A stretch of 11,177 nucleotides of DNA from CAYOFK01 sp964403185 (lineage in GTDB: Bacteria > Bacteroidota > Bacteroidia > Bacteroidales > VadinHA17). Positions within the stretch are counted from its first letter, which is position 1. Each line of letters begins with the position of its first letter. Below, one piece after another: positions 6,796-11,177 of this stretch. Location of the stretch: positions 1 through 11,177 of the forward strand of contig CAYOFK010000098.1 in NCBI GenBank assembly GCA_964403185.1, read 5' to 3'. The notes beneath the pieces were generated by a model. That model worked only from the letters and a program-made list of their open reading frames with translations. It was not told where the DNA came from and did no database searches. The position numbers were made by a program, and so were the translations under genes.

Positions 6796-6863
6796 AATAT
6801 CAGATAATAGGGTTATACAACGGGATGACTTGATATTTCCCGGAAAAAATGCACAGAAAATTA

Positions 6864-6871
6864 CAAAAATA
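6864..6871 (-). promoter_or_regulatory. Bacteroidota-type -7 box for the exported NTF2-like gene
   Basis: On the minus strand this reads TATTTTTG, an exact TAnnTTTG match, 68 nt before the ATG at 6795. It lies in the 261-bp divergent gap shared with the guanylate-kinase-like gene. No -33 element is evident. Confidence 0.5.
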
Positions 6872-7021
6872 AAATTACATTACCGTCCGTGAAGACTATC
6901 AGTTCAAATTCCCTGTGCCCCGGGCATGATTTGAGGGGTGGTCTCAATAGTCAACAAAACTACCATTTGCATGAGCCCCTGCAATAAATGTTCCTTACCG
7001 CATGAAAGACATGAAATTTAA

Positions 7022-7041
7022 TTAGTTTTATAATAAACTAA
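7022..7041. promoter_or_regulatory. Inverted repeat enclosing TATAAT upstream of the kinase-like gene
   Basis: TTAGTTT (7022-7028) and AAACTAA (7035-7041) are perfect 7-bp inverted repeats around the spacer TATAAT, 15 bp before the ATG at 7057. TAGTTTTA (7023-7030) within it is one base off the Bacteroidota -7 consensus. The placement fits a promoter overlapped by an operator, or simply an AT-rich leader hairpin. Confidence 0.35.
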
Positions 7042-7056
7042 CTATAGTGACTAAAC

Positions 7057-7812
7057 ATGACAATAAGCAAAAAAGGACGACTGGTAATTCTTGCAGGGCC
7101 CAGCTGTGTTGGGAAAAGCCCTCTGAGTAAAGCCCTGAAAAAGTTTTACCCTGAACTTTCCGGACCCCTGCACCCGCTGGTTTTGTATAACAGCCGGTCG
7201 CCAAGACCGGGTGAGATGGAAGGTGAGGATTATTATTTCAGATCCCGTGAGGAGATCAGACAGCTTGAGGGAAATGAAGGATTTGTGGTGCTGGATGTCC
7301 GTGGCGACCTTCAGGCACTGGATATTCAAACCCTGCATGAACAGCTCAAAAATGGGGATGTGTTTTTTGAAGGAAACCCATTTGTAGGACGGATCCTTCA
7401 AACTCATCCCAAACTCCGGCATATCTCCGGATTGAGTATTTTCATGTCTCCTCTATCCCGTGAGGAGATACTGTTTCTGAAGTCTCCTGAACGGCAGGTG
7501 AACTTGCCGGATCTGATAACCGACATCATGCGCCGAAAGCTGCTGCGCCGCACACACAAACAAAAAGGCTCCCTTGGAAGCAAAGATCTGGAAAATATTG
7601 AAAAACGGGCATCAAGCGCTTATGAGGAGTTAAAAGATGCACACCACTATGATTTTGTACTCCCCAATCATGACGGAGAGGACAGTGAAAACTGGGACGC
7701 CTTCTATTATCCGGTCGGGGATGCCCGAAAATCATTACTGGCCTTTAGCAGCCGTTTAAGAGACGAATCCTCTCCATATGTTGAGAAGTGGGAAAAGGAC
7801 CTATTGGAATAA
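7057..7812 (+). CDS. Diverged guanylate-kinase-like P-loop protein
   Basis: A 251-residue protein with a guanylate-kinase fold. It has the P-loop GPSCVGKS (14-21), then SRSPRPGEMEGEDYYF (46-61), which matches the GMP-binding TTRxPRxGExxGxDYxF segment and retains R47, R50 and D58. At the C-terminal end, a KDLENIEKRASSAYEELKDAHHYDFVLPNHD stretch matches the family's RLxxAxxExxxxxxYDyvvvNd ending. True Gmk (about 205 residues) has a conserved Glu and Tyr that bind the guanine, in a segment like FLEWAxVxGNYYGT. Here the corresponding region is FVVLDVRGDLQALDI, which lacks both. A basic insert (about 155-170, RRKLLRRTHKQK) enlarges the region near the lid, and the C terminus carries an extra tail. 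A nucleotide-related kinase with another substrate is plausible; housekeeping Gmk is unlikely. It is monocistronic and converges on the EamA gene. Confidence 0.75.
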   Translation: MTISKKGRLVILAGPSCVGKSPLSKALKKFYPELSGPLHPLVLYNSRSPRPGEMEGEDYYFRSREEIRQLEGNEGFVVLDVRGDLQALDIQTLHEQLKNGDVFFEGNPFVGRILQTHPKLRHISGLSIFMSPLSREEILFLKSPERQVNLPDLITDIMRRKLLRRTHKQKGSLGSKDLENIEKRASSAYEELKDAHHYDFVLPNHDGEDSENWDAFYYPVGDARKSLLAFSSRLRDESSPYVEKWEKDLLE

Positions 7813-7848
7813 TTTTAACTCCTTATCAGGTTACTATACCATCTGGTG

Positions 7849-7864
7849 ATTGATTTTGATCAAT
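7849..7864. terminator. Short inverted repeat between convergent genes
   Basis: ATTGAT-TTTG-ATCAAT is a perfect 6-bp hairpin with a TTTG loop, in the 47-bp gap between two convergent genes and overlapping the EamA stop codon. It is AT-rich and lacks a clean T-run in either direction, so a terminator role is only possible. Confidence 0.2.
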
Positions 7865-8777
7865 TGATACCAATTCCCTTTTTTTGCTGCCTTTTCCAGG
7901 TGACAATGCCTGCACCGACGATGGCGAGAATGCCTCCGGCAATAAGACTTGAATTGAGTTTTTCGCCAAGCAGGATGTAGGCCCAGATATAACTGGATAT
8001 GGGTTGCAGGTAAAACACTACGGAAGCCACTACCGGGTTGCCTTGCTTAATAACTTTTTGGTATAAATAGATGTACACGGTTGTAGCAAGCCCGACGTAA
8101 ACGATGGCAACCACACTATAAGGAGTGACAGAAGTGCTCAATTCCCGGTATTCTGTAATCTCGGTAAGCATTAGAAAGGGAAGGAGAGTGAGCGTTGTAA
8201 ACAAAAGTCCCGCCGTTAATAACAGCGGTGATGAGTGCTGCAAAACCCGTTTTGAAAAAACAGTGTAAAGGGAATAAGAGATCACAGCCATAGCTACCAG
8301 CAGGTTCCCGGTAAATGTTGTGTCACCGGTATGATTGGTTGAGATAACAGGTCCCAGAATGATGATGAGAACACCTGTAAATCCGGTAATAATGCCCAGA
8401 GTGGTCTGGAGCGTGATCTGGTGTTTTAAAATTATAGCTGAAGCTATAACAGCAATTATTGGAACGGCGGCATAAAGAACGGCAGCCACTGTGGCTGAGG
8501 TCCGTTCCACACCAAATGCAAAAAAGCTTACATTTGCCATCCCTATCAGGGAGACCGCGATAAGAGGGACCAGGTTTTTCTTGTGGAAGTTCTTTTTGAG
8601 ATGACTCGCTACCGGAATCAAAAGCAGGGCTGCAATAATGTAGCGAATGAAAATAAAAGCAAATGTAGGGAATACCGTAAGGGCGATTTTAGCCAGGGGA
8701 GGGATGCCTCCACCTACAACGGCTGCAATAAAAACAAACAAAAAAAGTTGAAACCGGCCTGGGGAACGATCCTGCAT
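7860..8777 (-). CDS. EamA/DMT-superfamily permease
   Basis: A 305-residue inner-membrane protein with ten predicted transmembrane helices arranged as two EamA repeats (about residues 10-145 and 157-295). It belongs to the drug/metabolite transporter superfamily, whose members export amino acids, metabolites or drugs. Family signs are the N-terminal GGGIPPLAKIAL and RYIIAALLLIP helices, the ATVAAVLYAAVPIIAVIASAIIL segment ending repeat 1, and the closing VVFYLQPISSYIWAYILLGEKLN of repeat 2, the classic EamA end with a Gly-Glu. The tail is short and basic (KRQQKKG). The ATG at 8777 lies 42 bp behind the thioesterase gene on the same strand, so the two are likely one transcript. The substrate cannot be inferred from the sequence. 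Confidence 0.92.
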   Translation of the reverse strand: MQDRSPGRFQLFLFVFIAAVVGGGIPPLAKIALTVFPTFAFIFIRYIIAALLLIPVASHLKKNFHKKNLVPLIAVSLIGMANVSFFAFGVERTSATVAAVLYAAVPIIAVIASAIILKHQITLQTTLGIITGFTGVLIIILGPVISTNHTGDTTFTGNLLVAMAVISYSLYTVFSKRVLQHSSPLLLTAGLLFTTLTLLPFLMLTEITEYRELSTSVTPYSVVAIVYVGLATTVYIYLYQKVIKQGNPVVASVVFYLQPISSYIWAYILLGEKLNSSLIAGGILAIVGAGIVTWKRQQKKGIGIN

Positions 8778-8816
8778 GAATTCTTTATTAGGTCAATTGT
8801 GCACTCTAGTGTTCCC

Positions 8817-8830
8817 GCATTAATTAATGC
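8817..8830. repeat. 14-bp palindrome at the end of the thioesterase gene
   Basis: GCATTAATTAATGC is a perfect palindrome overlapping the last codons and stop of the thioesterase gene. It could be an intercistronic operator or processing site, or chance; nothing else marks it. Confidence 0.3.
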
Positions 8831-9203
8831 TGACAGGTGAGGGTTTCCCATGTTCATCCAGTTTTACATAAGTAAATACCCCTTCTGTTACCTTGATGAG
8901 TTCTTCTTCTTCATACCGCCGGTTCACATAGGCATCAATGTGGACCGTCATGGAAGTTCGACCCTGTTTTTCCATATAAACGTAGCAGCATAAGGTATCT
9001 CCAATGAAAACAGGCTTTTTAAAGATAATGGAATCCATGGCTACAGTGACCACCCTGCCTTTCGCGATCTTCTGGCAATGAAGACCTCCGGCAATATCCA
9101 TTTGAGATAACAACCAGCCTCCGAATATATCCCCGCCGGGGTTGGTGTCTTTTGGCATGGCCAGCACCTGGATGGTCAAATCTCCTTTTGGTTTTTTTCT
9201 CAT
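8820..9203 (-). CDS. yciA: YciA-type acyl-CoA thioesterase
   Basis: A 127-residue hot-dog-fold thioesterase that hydrolyses acyl-CoA to free acid and CoA in the cytosol. YciA proteins are broad-range and act as hexamers. The family signature is nearly complete: TIQVLAMPKDTNPGGDIFGGWLLSQMDIAGG (10-40), with N21, the GGDIFGGW loop and D36 in the MDIAGG helix; the YciA catalytic aspartate presumably corresponds to D36. Then come GRVVTVAMDSIIFKKPVFIGDTLCCY and the closing EGVFTYVKLDEHGKP. The length is typical. It lies directly upstream of the EamA permease and probably forms a two-gene operon with it. No exact -7 box was found before it; a near match, TATTTTTA, lies about 40 nt upstream. The family is secure; the physiological acyl-CoA is unknown. 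Confidence 0.93.
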   Translation of the reverse strand: MRKKPKGDLTIQVLAMPKDTNPGGDIFGGWLLSQMDIAGGLHCQKIAKGRVVTVAMDSIIFKKPVFIGDTLCCYVYMEKQGRTSMTVHIDAYVNRRYEEEELIKVTEGVFTYVKLDEHGKPSPVSIN

Positions 9204-9343
9204 GATATGTTAAGAATTATATTTTTTTGTAACATCCTAAAAATACAAAAGTCCTTGAATAGAGCCACGAATGCACGAATTAAAAACGAATACACCACTA
9301 AATCATCCGGATTGCGGTACTCTGTGTGTCTATGCGGTTCCCG

Positions 9344-9377
9344 GCCTGCCATGCCTCCGGCAGGTAAACCGGCAGGC
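9344..9377. repeat. Inverted repeat of the GCCTGCC/GGCAGGC family
   Basis: GCCTGCC (9344-9350) and GGCAGGC (9371-9377) are perfect inverted repeats, with an internal CCGGCAGG (9357-9364) of the same family. It follows a stretch beginning GCCACGAATGCACGAATTAA (about 9263-9282), of a type I associate with intergenic repeats in Bacteroidota. It occupies the gap between the divergent-facing ends of the thioesterase promoter region and the LETM1-like gene, and may act as a 3'-end structure for the latter. Confidence 0.5.
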
Positions 9378-9394
9378 ACGTTTGTGTAATAGCT

Positions 9395-9865
9395 TTATAT
9401 TCCAGTCGATACGCCTGACTTCCCCCGGTCTTTTTTAAAGGCTGAGGGGATCATGGAAAAATTGATCCCATATTTTCTTGCCAGTAGCTCCAGTCCAAAA
9501 AGTGAAATAACCCCACCGGGTAAAATAACTGCAGTGATGAAGATGGAAAAACGCCCAACATCTTTAAGCTGCCGGATGGCTGCTTTTACCTCTTCCGGGC
9601 TGGGTGGTTCACTGCGGTCTTTCAGATTGAGTTTGTGTTCCAGCAACTTAAAAAACGACCCGGCCATTTCCCTGGTTTCATCTGCTTCTTTCCCAATGCC
9701 CCCCATGGCTTTATCAATGCATTGCCTGGCCTTTCTTGCATAGGTCCTGGCAAAGACCTTGTGCTCCTCATTCCATCCATACCGCAGGATGTCCATCATA
9801 TTAAACTTTTTAAACCAGTCCTTTTTCACTTTCGGATATTCAGTTAAAATCTTAGGGAGAGACAA
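9395..9865 (-). CDS. Small LETM1-like membrane protein
   Basis: A 156-residue protein with one predicted transmembrane helix (about 106-128). The N-terminal two thirds are charged and helical (RYGWNEEHKVFARTYARKARQ and a GKEADETREMAGSFFKLLEHKLNLKDR stretch). The membrane segment RFSIFITAVILPGGVISLFGLELL followed by MIPSAFKK resembles the membrane helix and PS-[AT]-F motif of LETM1-type proteins, which in mitochondria are linked to cation exchange and ribosome binding; the rest of LETM1 is missing. The start is uncertain. The frame opens with TTG at 9865-9863, overlapping the DDAH-like gene by 22 bp and suggesting translational coupling, whereas the first ATG is Met23 (9799). No ATG is available further upstream before a stop. 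It is probably co-transcribed with the DDAH-like gene. Its function is unknown. Confidence 0.7.
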   Translation of the reverse strand: MSLPKILTEYPKVKKDWFKKFNMMDILRYGWNEEHKVFARTYARKARQCIDKAMGGIGKEADETREMAGSFFKLLEHKLNLKDRSEPPSPEEVKAAIRQLKDVGRFSIFITAVILPGGVISLFGLELLARKYGINFSMIPSAFKKDRGKSGVSTGI

Positions 9866-10611
9866 CTCAGCCCCCCGTCGAGTTTTCGGAATTCAGATAC
9901 GTTTAAAATAATAGTTTTATAACCTGATTCGCTTACCTTTGCCAATGCCCCATCAAAACCTCCAGGTAACAAAACTGTACCGTTGAGCCACAGGCTGTTG
10001 GCTGCATAACTCTCACAGTCAGGCAGACGCAGCAATTCAAAGCTTCCGAACACTTCCGTTTGAAGGAACTCACCGGTGATCAGCAGCTTATTATTTTCAA
10101 GGTAGGAAACTCCTGATTTCAGATGAAGCATTTTTGTTAATGGCAGGGTAGTGCCATCCATACCGTAAGAACGCAGTATCTTCAGCATCTGTTCAGCTCC
10201 ATTGGCATTGGTCCGCTCAGACAGGCCGATGTAATAAAAATCAGCTACCATCATGATGTCACCTCCGTCAACCGTACCAGGATCTTCAATGGTTTCAATA
10301 TTTTTGTAATGTGGTTCAATGGCCTCTTTAATGGCGGCTGCTTCACCTTTCCTGGTTGCAGCGCCGGGATTACAGAGGACCGCACATTTTGGTGTCAGAA
10401 GGGCGGTGTCCTCAACAAAGACGGAATCGGGATAATCGTCATCAGGAGGTAATACGGTTACTTCCAGTCCACATGTTTCCAATGTCTTTATATAAGCCTG
10501 GTGTTGGTTTAGTGCCTTATCATAATGAGGTGTTCCTAGGTTCGCCCCGGTCAATCCGTGAATCATATTTCTGCATGGAGTTCGTACTATAGCATTTGAG
10601 AAATGTGGCAT
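9844..10611 (-). CDS. Dimethylarginine dimethylaminohydrolase (DDAH)-like amidinotransferase-fold hydrolase
   Basis: A 255-residue guanidine-modifying enzyme of the amidinotransferase superfamily. DDAH hydrolyses N-omega-methylated arginines to citrulline and methylamines. The catalytic set is intact: FVEDTAL (65-71), the active-site acid in TVDGGD (D115, as in mammalian DDAH, where the Pseudomonas enzyme has Glu), H163 in LHLKSG and the nucleophile C250 in LSCLSLRF at the C terminus. The IGLSERTNANGAE segment (128-140) is also diagnostic. The length equals bacterial DDAH (about 254). I start at the ATG at 10611-10609. The in-frame ATG at 10719 would add 36 non-conserved, partly hydrophobic residues read through the GATA-type repeats. 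Upstream it has no exact -7 box. The LETM1-like gene overlaps its 3' end. A related arginine-analogue hydrolase cannot be excluded. Confidence 0.9.
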   Translation of the reverse strand: MPHFSNAIVRTPCRNMIHGLTGANLGTPHYDKALNQHQAYIKTLETCGLEVTVLPPDDDYPDSVFVEDTALLTPKCAVLCNPGAATRKGEAAAIKEAIEPHYKNIETIEDPGTVDGGDIMMVADFYYIGLSERTNANGAEQMLKILRSYGMDGTTLPLTKMLHLKSGVSYLENNKLLITGEFLQTEVFGSFELLRLPDCESYAANSLWLNGTVLLPGGFDGALAKVSESGYKTIILNVSEFRKLDGGLSCLSLRF

Positions 10612-10633
10612 GATAACTGTTATTTGCCGGTAA

Positions 10634-10662
10634 AAGATATAAAGATACAAGATACCAGGATA
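10634..10662. repeat. Short AAGATA direct repeats before the DDAH-like gene
   Basis: AAGATA occurs at 10634-10639, 10642-10647 and 10649-10654, and AGGATA at 10657-10662, at a 7-8 bp spacing. Read on the minus strand they give TATCTTTT and TATCTTTA, each one base off the -7 consensus TAnnTTTG. They sit 20-50 bp upstream of the preferred start, so one of them could be the promoter. Confidence 0.4.
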
Positions 10663-10770
10663 CGGGAAGTCCTGATGATCTATGAATATGGTTAGCCGTT
10701 TATTTGGTACGGCCATCAAGCAGACTCAGGGGATTAAGGGGGATTGATGAAACCAGGCACCGCCGGGGAC

Positions 10771-10798
10771 AAAAAAAACCAGGGTGTGAGCCCTGGTT
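10771..10798 (-). terminator. Strong intrinsic terminator, minus strand
   Basis: On the minus strand, AACCAGGG-CTCACA-CCCTGGTT forms a perfect 8-bp stem with a 6-nt loop. It runs directly into an uninterrupted eight-T tract (the A-run at 10778-10771, two of whose bases also close the stem). The T-run is on the minus strand only, so it stops transcription moving from higher to lower coordinates. There is no recognised minus-strand gene just upstream for it to serve, which points to a non-coding transcript or a lost gene. Confidence 0.75.
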
Positions 10799-10866
10799 CC
10801 TAGTAACCCCGGTTAAATCTAGGGTTATATAATGAAGGGTAAACGGGTATGCTCCGCTGTCACATT
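10771..10866 (-). ncRNA. Candidate small RNA, about 95 nt
   Basis: The interval between a promoter-like sequence (10869-10895) and the strong terminator (10771-10798) would produce a transcript of about 95 nt with no meaningful reading frame. It has two hairpins in tandem. The first is AACCCTAG-ATTTAA-CCGGGGTT (10825-10804), with one G-U pair and one mismatch. It is joined by ACTAGG to the terminator hairpin. The alternative is the leader or remnant of an ECF sigma gene whose coding part has been lost. Neither matches a structured RNA family I can name. The call is inferred from layout only. Confidence 0.3.
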
Positions 10867-11177
10867 ATAGATGACAGATGTCCTAAAACGGTTGCGCCTT
10901 CGGATTTTTTTCAATTACAATATTGTAGTTTCAATACAGGAATTACAATTAATAAACAGTGTTACAGTAACTTAGGGGATTTTGAAAATATCCTTACTGA
11001 ATGAGGCCCCATCCTTATTTATAGAAATTTTAAATAAACAGTTCGCTTCAGCAAAAAAAGCCTTGAAGGTTTCCAAAACCCTAAAGGTTAATGAACTGAA
11101 ATAGAGGAAAAGATGGGAAAGCTTATATTTTTTTTTGACTTTTGAAACAGCCCTGATGTTCATTGGAACCAACATCA
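10799..11177. other. Right-end stretch without a convincing gene
   Basis: Apart from the promoter, candidate RNA and terminator already listed, this AT-rich end holds a hairpin CTGTCA (10857-10862)/TGACAG (10872-10877) and a perfect palindrome TACAATATTGTA (10916-10927). AATTACAAT occurs as a direct repeat at 10914 and 10941. A minus-strand frame (11175 down to 10972, 67 codons, open to the window edge) has ordinary codon use but no recognisable domain. It could be the C-terminal end of a gene lying mostly outside the window. Confidence 0.4.
10869..10895 (-). promoter_or_regulatory. Possible ECF-sigma-type promoter
   Basis: Minus strand: GCAACC (10895-10890), then 14 nt, then GTCATCTA (10875-10868). 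An AAC-containing -35 box and a GTC -10 box are the general pattern of ECF sigma promoters, although the spacing is about 1-2 bp shorter than in the best-known examples. A TATAAT (10869-10864) overlaps the downstream end. It would drive transcription toward the terminator at 10771-10798. Confidence 0.35.

Noticed and set aside
9207..9389. A 60-codon plus-strand frame in the gap after the thioesterase gene.
   Set aside because: It is translated from intergenic repeat sequence (the CACGAATGCACGAATT-type stretch and the GCCTGCC inverted repeat) and has no recognisable features.
10612..10719. N-terminal extension of the DDAH-like protein from ATG 10719.
   Set aside because: The extra 36 residues are not family-like and are translated through short direct repeats; the DDAH N terminus begins naturally at ATG 10611.
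10972..11175. A 67-codon minus-strand frame at the right edge, possibly a partial gene.
   Set aside because: No domain is recognisable and the frame is open to the window edge, so it cannot be judged here. The plus strand also has a natural-looking short frame over part of the same DNA (about 10980-11102).

Overview
The window looks like chromosomal DNA of a Bacteroidota bacterium, probably from the Bacteroidales/Marinilabiliales side. The reasons are: (i) four promoter -7 boxes of the Bacteroidota type TAnnTTTG upstream of separate genes, (ii) weak or absent Shine-Dalgarno sequences, (iii) an argS-ffh-folD gene order that I associate with this phylum, and (iv) gene-free gaps full of short GC-rich hairpin repeats. 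No tRNA, rRNA, CRISPR array, phage gene or transposase gene was recognised.

Layout. Positions 1-717 (minus strand) hold the N-terminal end of a carbon-starvation/peptide transporter gene (cstA, cut by the window edge), preceded by an exported RidA-family protein. Positions 718-1426 have no gene but carry a compound inverted-repeat element (785-886) and a GC-rich block of stacked hairpins (890-1290). Positions 1427-6001 (plus strand) are a housekeeping block: arginyl-tRNA synthetase (argS), signal recognition particle GTPase (ffh), the folate enzyme FolD, and a small zinc-finger-like membrane protein of unknown function. Positions 6002-6375 are another hairpin-rich gap. A small exported NTF2/DUF4878-like protein (6376-6795, minus) is divergent from a diverged guanylate-kinase-like protein (7057-7812, plus). 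A YciA-type acyl-CoA thioesterase followed by an EamA/DMT permease (9203 down to 7860, minus) looks like a two-gene operon. A DDAH-like hydrolase and an overlapping LETM1-like membrane protein (10611 down to 9395, minus) form another pair. The right end (10612-11177) has no convincing gene. It does hold a strong minus-strand intrinsic terminator with a possible ECF-sigma-type promoter about 100 bp upstream of it, which together may define a small RNA.

How the genes fit together. The central block combines translation (ArgS), co-translational membrane targeting (Ffh) and one-carbon metabolism (FolD), with a membrane protein of unknown role behind folD. The flanking genes are small metabolic or envelope functions: reactive-imine clearance outside the cytoplasm, peptide or pyruvate uptake, acyl-CoA hydrolysis, small-molecule efflux and methylarginine or related guanidine hydrolysis.

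I see no convincing new multi-gene system. The items most worth a second look are the putative ECF-driven small RNA at the right end, the guanylate-kinase homologue lacking the usual GMP-binding residues, the TRASH-like zinc/membrane protein behind folD, and the repeat-built intergenic blocks. All family assignments are from reading the translations; no database search was possible.
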